Assembly: GCA_964398915.1 (NCBI GenBank)
Contig: CAYNOR010000008.1
Location: 1-64,000 of the forward strand
Origin: Tichowtungia sp964398915
Lineage (GTDB): Bacteria; Verrucomicrobiota; Kiritimatiellia; Kiritimatiellales; Tichowtungiaceae
Direction: 5' to 3'
Length of the DNA stretch: 64,000 nucleotides
This document shows, in pieces, positions 54,195 through 64,000 of the stretch (the first letter of the stretch is position 1; every line of letters starts with the position of its first letter). A model generated the notes under the pieces. It was given only the letters and a program-made list of their open reading frames with translations, was not told the origin of the DNA and did not search any database. Both the position numbers and the translations under genes were made by a program.

Positions 54195-55142
54195 ATGACT
54201 GAAACCAATATTCTTGAAGTGTTCAAGGCGCTGGGCGATGAGGCCCGCTTGCGGATTTTGCGCGCGGTGGAGATTTCCGAGCTGTCGGTCGCGGAAATCG
54301 TGGAGGCTCTTAAAATGCCGCAGTCTTCGGTGAGCCGCCATTTGAAACCGTTACGTGACAGCGGGCTGCTGGATACACGCCGGGATGGAACGTCGGTCTA
54401 TTACCGGCGCGGACCGGTCTTTCAAGATGTGACGTTTGCACAACTGATGAGCGAAAAGCTGGCGGAAGTCTCCGGCGCGAACCGTGACCGCGCGGCGGTC
54501 GACCGGGCCATCGAGCTGCGGCGCAAAGAGAGTACGAAGTTTTTCGACGAGATTGCCGGGCGCTACGGCTCGCTGACTCAGCCGGGCGGCGGCTGGCAGG
54601 CACTGGCGGCGGCACTGGCCGCCGGTTTTTCCGGCCAGACGGTGGCGGATATCGGCTGCGGCGAGGGCGATTTGACGATGTTACTGGCCCGTTTTGTCAA
54701 GCGGGTGGTGGCGGTGGATATTTCCGCGCAGATGCTGCGGGTCGTGCAGGAGCGTTCGGCGGAAGCGGGTGTGTCGCGACGTGTGTCGGTGGAAAAAGGC
54801 GATCTGGAAAAGCTGCCGCTGGATACCGGGAGCATAGACTCGGCTTTTGTGAGTCAGGTGCTGCACCATGCCGCGCGGCCGGGAAAGGGATTGACTGAAG
54901 CGGCGCGTATTTTGAAGCCGGGCGGCCGGCTGATTCTGCTTGATCTGGCTCAGCATGATCAGGAATGGGTTCGTACGGAGTGGGCGGATCAATGGTTAGG
55001 ATTTGAAGAGCGCGAGTTGCGCGGCTGGCTGGCTGAGACGGGACTGAAAATGGAAATTTTTCAAATCCTGCAAGGTCCGGAGCCGGCATTTTCTGTAGTG
55101 ATGATTGTTGCAACCAAAGAAGATAAGAAACGGAGTAAATAA
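54195..55142 (+). CDS. ArsR-type regulator fused to SAM methyltransferase
   Basis: A 315-residue two-domain protein. Residues 1-100 are an ArsR winged HTH (FKALGDEARLRILRAVEISELSVAEIVEALKMPQSSVSRHLKPLRDSGLL). Residues about 120-310 are a class I methyltransferase (VADIGCGEGDLT, DISAQMLRVVQERS, ARILKPGGRLILLDL). No metal-binding ELCVCDL motif is present, so it probably senses SAM or S-adenosylhomocysteine. ahcY follows 2 bp later, which fits a regulator of SAH recycling. Confidence 0.88.
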   Translation: MTETNILEVFKALGDEARLRILRAVEISELSVAEIVEALKMPQSSVSRHLKPLRDSGLLDTRRDGTSVYYRRGPVFQDVTFAQLMSEKLAEVSGANRDRAAVDRAIELRRKESTKFFDEIAGRYGSLTQPGGGWQALAAALAAGFSGQTVADIGCGEGDLTMLLARFVKRVVAVDISAQMLRVVQERSAEAGVSRRVSVEKGDLEKLPLDTGSIDSAFVSQVLHHAARPGKGLTEAARILKPGGRLILLDLAQHDQEWVRTEWADQWLGFEERELRGWLAETGLKMEIFQILQGPEPAFSVVMIVATKEDKKRSK

Positions 55143-55144
55143 AT

Positions 55145-56563
<1,419 letters not shown>

Positions 56564-56582
56564 TCAGCAGCCTGATTGCAAC

Positions 56583-56618
56583 ACCCGCTCCTTGGTTTTG
56601 GGGCGGGTTTTTGTTTTT
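56583..56618 (+). terminator. terminator of arsR-ahcY operon
   Basis: ACCCGCTCC pairs with GGGGCGGGT (one G-U), followed by TTTTTGTTTTT. Confidence 0.88.
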
Positions 56619-56711
56619 CCGAGAACCCGGGCGGGTTAACGATTGGAATGCCTCGCGGCGCAGGAACTTTACTGCCTCCGAATCTCGCGAACCAATCAGA
56701 GGTCTTGAGGA

Positions 56712-56772
56712 AGTATAGCGCTTGCTTGTCAAACGGCTTTCTTGTTCAAGAAACTTATCCAGTTGCAAGCAT
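56712..56772. repeat. degraded copy of triple-hairpin element
   Basis: AGTATAGCGCTTGCTTGTCAAACGGCT, then CTTGTTCAAG and TCCAGTTGCAAGC, in the same order as at 31266-31316. The first hairpin has lost part of its left arm. The gap 56619-56845 holds nothing else recognised. Confidence 0.7.
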
Positions 56773-56845
56773 CCGAATGCACTGCCCGATCGATCAGCTC
56801 ATCCTGCCTGCCACAACGGCATTCTTCTCTAGTACATCGTACATT

Positions 56846-57208
56846 CTAAAGTTTCGGATATAGTTTCTTGAGTTTAATTCGCGCATCATCGGTTTTAAAC
56901 TGCCAGTCAACGGGGGTTTGGCGGTTGTTTCTATCGACATTCCACGCATGTACGGCTCGCTCCAGCTCGGCTTTACTTTCAATTCGTCCTGAAAGATACT
57001 GGCGTTTTAAGACGCTCAGCTCGATTTCCGATATGTTCAGCCAGCTCCCATGCTTCGGGGTGTGATGGATTTCAAGGCGATCGCACAGACGCTTTGCTTC
57101 GGACGGAGAAAAGGTCGCATAGAACGATGAGGTTGAATGGGTGTTGAGCTGATCCATCACCAGCAAAACTTTTTTTGCGGACGGATACGGGGCATCTTGT
57201 TTTGTCAT
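56846..57208 (-). pseudogene. IS630-type transposase, C-terminal fragment
   Basis: A 120-residue fragment of a DDE transposase. It has the second Asp region (VMDQLNTHS) and the Glu region (HHTPKHGSWLNISEIELSVLKRQYL), as in IS630/DDE_3 endonucleases. The N-terminal HTH and the first Asp are missing, and the DNA upstream (57209-57343) does not encode them. It is a dead remnant. Confidence 0.85.
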
Positions 57209-57343
57209 CTCCGGCGCTATGACATTCTTCTATTTCTACTTACGCCGGAAAATACATGAAGACCAAAAAAACGGGGTTGTTTATCCGAGGTAAAGGTGCC
57301 TTTGTCTCAGGTTAACTCATTCTGAATGCGGGTGTAGTAGATC

Positions 57344-58942
57344 TTATGGCTTCAGATTAAGCCAGCCGATGGTGTGCAGGAATGTGATTAGGATCGCGAC
57401 GGGGCAGATGAAGCGGATGAAGATGCCCCAGAGCGAGGCGAGCGTGAGCGGGTGCGTGCTGGAGTTGTGCGACGGATCGTCTTTGAGTCCCGCCAGCAGG
57501 GCCAGTAAATGGACATCAGCGAAGTTCTTTGAGCCGTGGCGGATTTCTTCAATCGCTTTGCGGGTTCCCCATATCCAGCCGGTGAAGAGGCAGATGAAGA
57601 GTCCACCGAGCGGCAGCATCCAGTTGCAGGTGAGGTTGTCCACCAGATCAAAGAAGCTGGCTCTGGCTCCGCCGAAACAGGTTGTCATGACTTTCTGAAT
57701 GCCGGGGAGTTTGTCCCAGCTGTTCAGGCTGATGGCACAAAGCGCTCCGATCAGAAAAATAACGGTTCCGGCGCCGATGACAACCCGGTGCCGCGGCCAC
57801 TTTTTTTCATCCACAAAGTAAGCGGTGACGACTTCAAGCAGGCTGATGCCGGAAGAGAGCGCGGCCATAACAACCAGCAGGAAGAAAAGCACAGCCCAAA
57901 GCGGTCCAAACGGAATCTGATTCAGGACGGTCGGAATGACCTGGAACATCAGACCGGGTCCTTCGCTGGCCTCAAAGCCCATGGCGAATACCGCCGGAAA
58001 AACCATTAAGCAGGCGAGGATGGAAAAGAGCGTATCGAGTCCGGTGATCCAGAGTGCGGAGGCGAAGATATTCTCGTTTTTCCCGAGGTAACTACCGTAG
58101 GTGATGATGGCGCCCATGCCGAGGCTGAGGGTGAAGAAGGCATGGCTGAGCGCGACCAGCACGGCCTGTGCGGAGAGTTTGGAAAAGTCCGGAGTGAAGC
58201 AGAAACTGATGCCCGCTCCGGCACCGGGCAGGGTGATCCCGCGCAGAATGAGAATCAGCATGATGCCAAACAGCGTCGGCATCATGATTTTACAGGCTTT
58301 CTCGATCCCTTTTTGGACGCCCAGATAAACAATGCCGATGCAAAGCAGCATGAAGACAGCGTGAAAGGTGATGACCCATGCGGGGCTACCGGTGAAAGCG
58401 CCGAAGGTTTCTTTGGCCTGTTCGACGCCTGCGAAGGCGAGCTGTCCGCTGGCCGCTTTCAGGGTGTAGCCGATGGCCCAGCCGCCGACGACGCTGTAGT
58501 AGGAGAGAATCAGAAATCCGGCGGCAATCCCCATGAGTCCGACGAGCCGCCAGCTTTTCAGGAAAACCAGTCCGCCGAGAATCAGAGCGGCGACACCCCA
58601 GCCGAACGACCGGAAGCAGAGCAGCGCCAGACCGGTAATGATCATTCCGGCACCGAGCAGATGCGCGAGTACAGAGGTCGGGGGAGTGAGCTGTGCGAAA
58701 CATCCGACCGGGTTGCGCTGGGTATGGCGTCCGAGCGTGATTTCACAGATCATCACCGGCAGGCCTATGCCGGCGACACACAGCAGATAGATCAGAATGA
58801 AAGCGGCTCCGCCGTTTTCGCCGGTGATGTAAGGAAAGCGCCAGATATTGCCGAGGCCGATGGCTGATCCCGCCGCCGCCAGGATGAATCCGAGCTGGCC
58901 GCTCCAGTTTTCACGCTTTGGGTTTACGCTGTTTTCGCTCAT
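57344..58942 (-). CDS. sodium-dependent NSS-family transporter
   Basis: A 532-residue neurotransmitter:sodium symporter homologue with about twelve membrane helices. GSAIGLGNIWRFPYITGENGGAAF (helix 1, unwound substrate site and sodium ligands) is the family signature; ALSHAFFTLSLGMGAIITYGSY is the helix 6-7 region. It takes up an amino acid or related solute with sodium. The start at 58942 (MSENSVNPKRENWS) has AGGAGA 6 nt upstream; it overlaps the preceding flavin reductase gene by 32 bp. Confidence 0.93.
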   Translation of the reverse strand: MSENSVNPKRENWSGQLGFILAAAGSAIGLGNIWRFPYITGENGGAAFILIYLLCVAGIGLPVMICEITLGRHTQRNPVGCFAQLTPPTSVLAHLLGAGMIITGLALLCFRSFGWGVAALILGGLVFLKSWRLVGLMGIAAGFLILSYYSVVGGWAIGYTLKAASGQLAFAGVEQAKETFGAFTGSPAWVITFHAVFMLLCIGIVYLGVQKGIEKACKIMMPTLFGIMLILILRGITLPGAGAGISFCFTPDFSKLSAQAVLVALSHAFFTLSLGMGAIITYGSYLGKNENIFASALWITGLDTLFSILACLMVFPAVFAMGFEASEGPGLMFQVIPTVLNQIPFGPLWAVLFFLLVVMAALSSGISLLEVVTAYFVDEKKWPRHRVVIGAGTVIFLIGALCAISLNSWDKLPGIQKVMTTCFGGARASFFDLVDNLTCNWMLPLGGLFICLFTGWIWGTRKAIEEIRHGSKNFADVHLLALLAGLKDDPSHNSSTHPLTLASLWGIFIRFICPVAILITFLHTIGWLNLKP

Positions 58943-59549
58943 GCGATCTCCTTGGTTTGGAAGAGGCTTTTTTACGGACGGAAAAACCGAAGTGGCCGAG
59001 ATAGCGGCCGAGTTCAAAATAAGCGCCGTGAACGTAGGCGATCAGTCCGGCTTTTTCGAGGCAGAGCTTCCCTTTGGCGTCGATCAGTTCTGCGGAGGCT
59101 TGTACCGCGACAACTTCGGCAAGGAACATTACGTGCGAGCCTAATCTTAAGGTCTGGGTGACCCGGCACTCAATGTTGACCGGGCATTCCTGAACGATCG
59201 GGCAGCTCACGTGAAGCGCCGGAGCGCAGGTCAGTCCGGTTTTTTCAAACTTGTCTTGCTCCCGGCCCGAAACCACGCCGCACCAGTCGGTGATTTTTGC
59301 CTGTTTGGCTGAAGGGATGTTCACCACAAACTCGCCGGTTTCGTTGATGATGTCGTACGAGTAGCGTTCCGGCCTGACGGAGATCGAGAGCATCGGGGGG
59401 TTGGTGCAGACGGTGCCCGCCCACGCGATGGTGATCAGGTTTGGTTTCCACTCTTTTGTTCCGCCGCAACTGACGAGCACCGCCGGAACCGGCGAGAGCA
59501 TGTTGCCGGGTTTCCACGCGTGTTTTTTAACGGGCTGTTTGGACTGCAT
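58911..59549 (-). CDS. flavin reductase-family protein
   Basis: A 212-residue FMN-binding split-barrel protein. KPGNMLSPVPAVLVSCGG, ITIAWAGTVCTNPPMLSISVRPERYSYDIINETGEFVVNIP and the HVMFLAEVVAVQ strand match the flavin_reduct family of anaerobes. Probably reduces FMN with NAD(P)H or acts as an electron carrier. The basic C-terminal tail lies in the overlap with the NSS transporter gene downstream. Confidence 0.88.
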   Translation of the reverse strand: MQSKQPVKKHAWKPGNMLSPVPAVLVSCGGTKEWKPNLITIAWAGTVCTNPPMLSISVRPERYSYDIINETGEFVVNIPSAKQAKITDWCGVVSGREQDKFEKTGLTCAPALHVSCPIVQECPVNIECRVTQTLRLGSHVMFLAEVVAVQASAELIDAKGKLCLEKAGLIAYVHGAYFELGRYLGHFGFSVRKKASSKPRRSHERKQRKPKA

Positions 59550-59613
59550 GGAGAAGGTTTTTAAGCCGGACAGAACCGGGAGGCGAGCTGATTTTTCGAT
59601 GGGTGTTAAAAAA

Positions 59614-59855
59614 AGCCGCCCCGTTACCGGAGCGGCTCAGACTGTTGAAAACCCTCTTTCGATCTAAACACCCTGTGCGCGGGGAAGTTTTGACAGAATA
59701 ATTAAGGTCAGAATAATTTCCTCAACCAATGCAGTTCAACAAGTAATCATTCTGCCCATAATCATTCTGACTTTTTCTTTTACCGTGATAATGAGCTGGC
59801 AGATCAAGGCCAGGACTTTATCAACAGCCTGAGCCGCCCCGTTACCGGAGCGGCT
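59614..59855. mobile_element. MITE-like element with inverted ends
   Basis: A 24-bp hairpin unit occurs twice (59614-59637, 59832-59855). Just inside each copy lie GCTCAGACTGTTGA and the complement of GCTCAGGCTGTTGA, 13 of 14 matching, so the whole 242 bp is an imperfect inverted-repeat element without a gene. The middle has GACAGAATAATTAAGGTCAGAATAA and, inverted, ATCATTCTGCCCATAATCATTCTGAC. On the minus strand the left hairpin is followed by T7 and should end fadL transcription. The alternative is a duplicated terminator with a chance match between. Confidence 0.55.
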
Positions 59856-59876
59856 TCTGTGAATCCGGAAGTCCGG

Positions 59877-61031
59877 TTAGAACTTCCAGCTGGCGCCGAT
59901 GGTCGCGCTGTTCTGGTACATGCTGATTTCGGTTCCGTTGCCGCTGTCTTTGAGTTCCTCTTTCAGACCGTGTATGAATGCGAAGTGCAGCGTGAATTTG
60001 TCAAACTCATAGGATGCACCCGTTGCCAGATGGGTTTCCATGATCGCCGGGAAAAGGGCGTTGGCAAAAACATCCTCCGCCTGAATTGGCGAGTTGCCGT
60101 GCGAAATACCGCTACGCAGCGTCAGCCGTTTGGTTGCGTTCCAGGTGAGTCCGGCTTTGACAATGCGCTGATCTTCCCAGCCGAACTGGTCGCCGAGCGT
60201 TTCCAGTTTGTTCCAGCCGATCCAGCGGTAATCGAGTGCGAACTCCAAATTGGTACGGACATTGTATGCCAGACCAACGGTAACCTGCTGCGGCAGGTTG
60301 AGCGAGTCGTTCAGTAGATTGTCGTACTCATCGAACTCGGTCATGAACTGTTCGCTCATGTAGCTTCCGCCGATTTTCAGTTTTTTCCCGATCTTCTGGT
60401 TTACGCCGATAATTCCCCCCGCACCGACCGCTTCATCCCAATTGCCACTTTGAGAAACCAATACAGCGTTGTACATATCTGTACGGAAACGGGATAGAAC
60501 AAAGACCGGTCCGGCTCCGATGCTGAAGCCGTTATCAAAAGCTTGAGCATAAGTCAGGGTCAGTTTAGCAATGGAGAGTTCTGTCATCTGGTCGACCTGA
60601 CCTTGCGTTGCGGCGGAAGGTGGCGGCAGCGTACCGAACCGACCTAAAGCATAATCAACGCCCATTCCGCTGGTGCCGTAGAGGCCGATGCCGAGAAATC
60701 CGCCATTACCTTTGCAGCATCCGAACGAGGCGCTGACGGACGGGATAAAAAACGCCGAGTCGTCTTCCTGCGTTCCCGCGCCGCCGCTCATTGTGGAATT
60801 TATAGTTCTTACCGGTGCGAAGTACTGGAACGATGTATCCACCTGCCGGCCGACATCAGTCAGCCCTGCCGGATTGAGGATGAGCCAGGATGAATCCTTG
60901 GCTGAAGCGACACCGGCCCCGGCGGTTCCCTGCTGAACCGGTCCGATTCCGATGAGGTTGATCCCTTCTGTTGCTTTCACTGTAGGGGCGGCGAGCAGCA
61001 GCACCGCTGCAAATATAAGTTTTTTATTCAT
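59877..61031 (-). CDS. FadL/OmpP1-family outer-membrane protein
   Basis: A 384-residue beta-barrel porin for hydrophobic substrates. Signal peptide MNKKLIFAAVLLLAAPTVKA. The N-terminal hatch segment QQGTAGAGVASAKDSSWLILNPAGL matches the FadL/TodX family (NPAGL), and alternating barrel strands end in NSATIGASWKF with a terminal Phe. It probably takes up fatty acids, hydrocarbons or aromatics. Divergent from the ArsR gene, 200 bp away. Confidence 0.92.
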   Translation of the reverse strand: MNKKLIFAAVLLLAAPTVKATEGINLIGIGPVQQGTAGAGVASAKDSSWLILNPAGLTDVGRQVDTSFQYFAPVRTINSTMSGGAGTQEDDSAFFIPSVSASFGCCKGNGGFLGIGLYGTSGMGVDYALGRFGTLPPPSAATQGQVDQMTELSIAKLTLTYAQAFDNGFSIGAGPVFVLSRFRTDMYNAVLVSQSGNWDEAVGAGGIIGVNQKIGKKLKIGGSYMSEQFMTEFDEYDNLLNDSLNLPQQVTVGLAYNVRTNLEFALDYRWIGWNKLETLGDQFGWEDQRIVKAGLTWNATKRLTLRSGISHGNSPIQAEDVFANALFPAIMETHLATGASYEFDKFTLHFAFIHGLKEELKDSGNGTEISMYQNSATIGASWKF

Positions 61032-61198
61032 ATCATTTCTCCTTATTAATGCTTCCCGTCTTTAGGAAATTGAGCATAGGTAAACAGATTAAAAAACAAA
61101 GATCAATATAAATATGAGTAACATTATCATTTATAACTTATTTATATTTTAACCATAAAAATGCAGAATCGGGATGATTTTTATTGCTTTAATTTTAA

Positions 61199-61220
61199 AA
61201 CATTATAATTTTCTAATGTT
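61199..61220 (+). promoter_or_regulatory. predicted ArsR operator
   Basis: AACATTA and TAATGTT flank an 8-nt centre, a perfect 7-bp inverted repeat, 11 bp before the ArsR start codon and over its ribosome site. The 200-bp gap to fadL is very AT-rich and holds the divergent promoters. Confidence 0.6.
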
Positions 61221-61231
61221 AAGGAGAGGCG

Positions 61232-61531
61232 ATGAACAATCAGGAGCGGGAAATGACGGCGGAGGTTCTTAAGGCGATGGCGCATCCGGTGCGGCTGGGT
61301 GTGATCGAACTGCTGGCTGACGGCGAAAAAAGCTGCACAGAGCTTTTTGAGCAGCTGAGATGCAGTCAGTCGATGATGTCGCAACAGCTGAAAATTCTCG
61401 CCCATCAGGGGCTGATATCAATCCGCAAGGAAGGAACCGTTAAATACTGCACGCTGCAGAACACCGACTTCCTGAAGCTGTTCGATTGTATGCATAAACA
61501 TCTGCGCACGTTTCTCCACTTTAAGGACTAG
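61232..61531 (+). CDS. ArsR-family regulator, probably thiol-sensing
   Basis: A 99-residue winged HTH (MAHPVRLGVIELLADGEKSCTELFEQLRCSQSMMSQQLKILAHQGLI). No metal motif ELCVCDL; instead single Cys residues occur at SCTEL, RCSQS, YCTL and DCMHK, as in persulfide sensors of the BigR/SqrR type. The next gene handles persulfide, which supports this. AAGGAGAGG before the ATG. Confidence 0.88.
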   Translation: MNNQEREMTAEVLKAMAHPVRLGVIELLADGEKSCTELFEQLRCSQSMMSQQLKILAHQGLISIRKEGTVKYCTLQNTDFLKLFDCMHKHLRTFLHFKD

Positions 61532-61696
61532 GGAAAGGTAAGAGGATTATTGAAATGGAGGATTATTGGATGAGCGAGAACCCTGCTGTAAACAATGTGC
61601 GCGAAAATCGGTTGGGATTTTTACGGTAGGGTTAACGCATCCTTTTTATCCAACAATCCATTCATCCATCAATCTTTATAAAAAGGAGTTCGAATC

Positions 61697-64000
61697 ATGA
61701 AAGCGAAGAAGATTGTAATCATCGGCGGAGTGGCTGGCGGCGCCAGCGCGGCGGCGAAGGCTCGTCGGCTGAGCGAAGAGTCGGAAATCATTTTACTGGA
61801 GCGCGGGCCGTATGTTTCGTTCGCCAACTGCGGACTGCCGTATCACATCGGCGGTGAAATCGTCGACCGGGACCGGCTGCTCGTCACCACGCCGGAGCAG
61901 CTGCGCAAGCGGTTTCGTATCGACGTGCGTACCCGTAATGAGGTCACCGCCATCCAGGCTTCGGAAAAAGCGGTTGAAATCAAAAATCTGGAGACCGGCA
62001 GAATTTACCGTGAGTCATACGACGCGCTGATTCTCAGTCCCGGCGCTGAACCGGTTCGCCCGCCGATCCCAGGCATCGAAAATCCGAAGGTGCTGACGCT
62101 CCGCAACATGGAGGACATGGATCGCATTATCCAGGCCTTGGACGGCAAACAGCACGCGACGGTTATCGGCGGCGGTTACATCGGCCTCGAAATGGCCGAG
62201 GCGCTGCGCCGGCGTAAAATTGCGACGACACTGATTGAGCTGGCGCCGCAGGTGATGGGTTCAGCCGATCCGGAAATGGTTTCCATTCTTCATCAGGAAC
62301 TGACGCTTAACGGTGTTGATTTGCGTCTGGGTATTTCCGTCACCGCTTTCAGCGAAGCAGAAAACGGACTGAAGCTGACTTTAAGTTCGGGCGAAACGCT
62401 CGAAACCGGCTTGGCCGTTCTGGCGATCGGCGTGAAGCCGGAAACTGCGCTGGCGAAATCCGCCGGTCTTGCACTGGGCCCGCGCGGCGGCATCCAAGTC
62501 AACGACCGCATGGAGACCTCGGACAAAAACATCTACGCGGTCGGTGACGCTGTGGAAGTGACCGACTTCATCACCCGTCAGCCTGCGCTCATCCCGCTGG
62601 CCGGACCGGCCAACCGGCAGGGGCGCATTGCCGCCGACAATATTTTTGGGCGCGATGTTCGCTATAAAGACACGCAGGGAACGGCGATCTGCAAGGTATT
62701 CGATCTCGCGATCGGCATGACCGGCCTCAGCGAGAAGGCGGCGAAGCGCGCGGGCATCGCATATGAAAAGATTTATATTCATCCGGCCAGCCACGCGTCG
62801 TATTATCCGGGCGCTGCCGCGCTCAGCATCAAAATGCTGTTTGATCCAATGTCCGGAAAAGTGCTCGGCGCGCAGGCGGTCGGCGCCGACGGCGTGGATA
62901 AGCGTATTGATGTTTTTGCCGTCGCCATCCGTGCCGGACTGACTGTTTTTGATCTCGAAGAACTGGAGCTTTCCTATGCTCCGCCCTTTGGCTCGGCCAA
63001 AGACCCCGTCAACTTCGCCGGATTCGTTGCGGCGAACGCGCTGCGCGGCGATGTCAAACTCTGCCAGGTTGAAGATCTGGTCAAGCCGGCACCGCACTGC
63101 AAGATTCTCGATGTCCGCACGCCCGAAGAATTTTTCTCCGGCACCATTCCCGGCGCGAAAAACATTCCGGTTGATGAACTGCGCGACCGCCTCGGCGAGC
63201 TCTCGAAAGAAGAAGAATATCTCGTTTTCTGCCGCGTCGGACTGCGCGGCTATCTCGTCTGCCGCATTCTGCAGCAGAACGGGTTTAAGTGCCGCAACCT
63301 CACCGGCGGATACATTACCTACCAGCGGGTGAGCGGAATCGCGGCCATCGAAATGCCCGAAAACCACACGCCTGAAAGCGATTCAGACGAGCAGGATGTA
63401 AAAAAGGAGACGCCGATGAAACGGGTTAAAACGATTAATGCCTGCGGCCTGCAATGCCCCGGGCCGATTCTTCAGCTTAAAAACGCCATGGATGAAATCA
63501 ACGAAGGCGAAGCGGTCAGCATTACCGCGACTGATCCGGGCTTTGTGGCGGATGCGCCCGCGTGGTGCAATACAACCGGCCATGAACTGGTCTCTCTGGA
63601 ACCGGCGGAGAAGGGAGCTTACCGCGCCACTGTGATCAAACGTACTCCTGCTGCGGGCGGAGTTCCCATGTCTGGAAAACGCGCCATGACCAACGTAGTA
63701 TTCAGCAACGACTTTGATAAGTCGATGGCGGCGTTCATCATCGCCAACGGCGCGGCGGCTGCGGGTTATGAAGTCACGCTCTTTTTCACCTTCTGGGGAA
63801 TTAACATCCTGCGTAAACCCGGTCCGGTCACGGCGAAGAAAAACCTGATTGAAAAAATGTTCGGGGTCATGATGCCGAAAGGGCCGGACCGGCTGAAGCT
63901 CTCGCAGATGAATATGGGCGGGATGGGGCTGGCAATGATTAAAGGCATTATGAAACATAAAAACGTCATGCCGCTTTCTGCGCTCATCGCGCAGGCGAAG
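61697..64000 (+). CDS. CoA-disulfide reductase/rhodanese/TusA/DsrE-like fusion (partial)
   Basis: An open frame of 768 codons that runs off the right end. Order: FAD/NAD CoA-disulfide reductase (VIIGGVAGGASAAAKARRL at 7, active Cys45 in NCGLPYH, GGGYIGLE near 157, dimerisation domain to about 445); rhodanese (about 455-545) with active-site Cys512 in CRVGLRG; TusA (from about 574) with CGLQCPGP, Cys583 and Cys587; and a DsrE/F-like domain (from about 660, NVVFSNDFDKSMAAFIIANGAAAAGYEVTLFFTFWG). Such fusions reduce CoA-persulfide and pass sulfane sulfur between domains. Start has AAGGAG 9 nt upstream. Confidence 0.93.
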   Translation, partial: MKAKKIVIIGGVAGGASAAAKARRLSEESEIILLERGPYVSFANCGLPYHIGGEIVDRDRLLVTTPEQLRKRFRIDVRTRNEVTAIQASEKAVEIKNLETGRIYRESYDALILSPGAEPVRPPIPGIENPKVLTLRNMEDMDRIIQALDGKQHATVIGGGYIGLEMAEALRRRKIATTLIELAPQVMGSADPEMVSILHQELTLNGVDLRLGISVTAFSEAENGLKLTLSSGETLETGLAVLAIGVKPETALAKSAGLALGPRGGIQVNDRMETSDKNIYAVGDAVEVTDFITRQPALIPLAGPANRQGRIAADNIFGRDVRYKDTQGTAICKVFDLAIGMTGLSEKAAKRAGIAYEKIYIHPASHASYYPGAAALSIKMLFDPMSGKVLGAQAVGADGVDKRIDVFAVAIRAGLTVFDLEELELSYAPPFGSAKDPVNFAGFVAANALRGDVKLCQVEDLVKPAPHCKILDVRTPEEFFSGTIPGAKNIPVDELRDRLGELSKEEEYLVFCRVGLRGYLVCRILQQNGFKCRNLTGGYITYQRVSGIAAIEMPENHTPESDSDEQDVKKETPMKRVKTINACGLQCPGPILQLKNAMDEINEGEAVSITATDPGFVADAPAWCNTTGHELVSLEPAEKGAYRATVIKRTPAAGGVPMSGKRAMTNVVFSNDFDKSMAAFIIANGAAAAGYEVTLFFTFWGINILRKPGPVTAKKNLIEKMFGVMMPKGPDRLKLSQMNMGGMGLAMIKGIMKHKNVMPLSALIAQAK

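Overview
The window looks like a chromosomal segment from the PVC superphylum, most likely Kiritimatiellota or a close relative. This is inferred from gene content: a very large secreted BNR/LamG protein, a PEP-CTERM-anchored subtilase, a plant-like UDP-sugar pyrophosphorylase, anaerobic oxidative-stress proteins (rubrerythrin, a rubredoxin-like protein), a MtaA/uroporphyrinogen-decarboxylase-like protein and a FadL-like outer-membrane protein. No rRNA or other phylogenetic marker was compared, so the placement is tentative. The sequence is moderately GC-rich, gene-dense and full of short dispersed repeats.

Positions 1-16396 form one end of an integrated element abutting a tRNA-Thr gene. A tyrosine integrase lies next to the tRNA, and every gene of the element points leftward. 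From the tRNA they are: integrase; a closely packed run hsdR-hsdM-hsdS, a PD-(D/E)XK protein, a PtuA-like ATPase and a PtuB-like HNH nuclease; the DarT/DarG ADP-ribosylation toxin-antitoxin pair; a P4-type primase/helicase; and a small Cys-rich/HTH protein. TGACGC iterons lie beside the primase gene. The first 600 bases have no convincing gene but much potential RNA secondary structure. The left end of the element was not found.

Positions 16400-29060 hold a frameshifted secreted esterase, the 1298-residue BNR/LamG protein, an AraC regulator, a MtaA-like protein, an EamA transporter, a rubredoxin-like protein, an ECF sigma/anti-sigma/secreted-protein operon, an M50-like membrane protease and tRNA-Ala. 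Positions 29060-38000 carry UDP-sugar pyrophosphorylase, FabI, a protein of 17 short repeats, tRNA-Arg, rubrerythrin, Ogt, an ATPase remnant, an orphan HEPN protein and PurH.

Positions 38000-52340 are mostly housekeeping: a phosphohexomutase, a VapBC pair, two SDR enzymes, an M48 lipoprotein, tRNA-Met, RsmE, PgpA, alkaline phosphatase, MnmE, DinB, GlnRS, and an Rrf2 regulator with cysteine synthase. Two REP-associated (RAYT) transposases sit here, each with its own hairpin repeats. Positions 52400-64000 have the subtilase, an ArsR-methyltransferase fusion with AhcY (SAM cycle), an IS630 remnant, a Na+-dependent NSS transporter, a flavin reductase, FadL, and an ArsR regulator with a CoA-disulfide-reductase/rhodanese/TusA/DsrE-like fusion that runs off the right end.

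The most unusual features are the single transcription unit combining type I restriction with Septu-like genes, a dispersed 15-16 bp palindrome TTCCAA-N3-TTGGAA found in intergenic and coding DNA, the two RAYT/REP families, and a 242-bp MITE-like inverted-repeat element.
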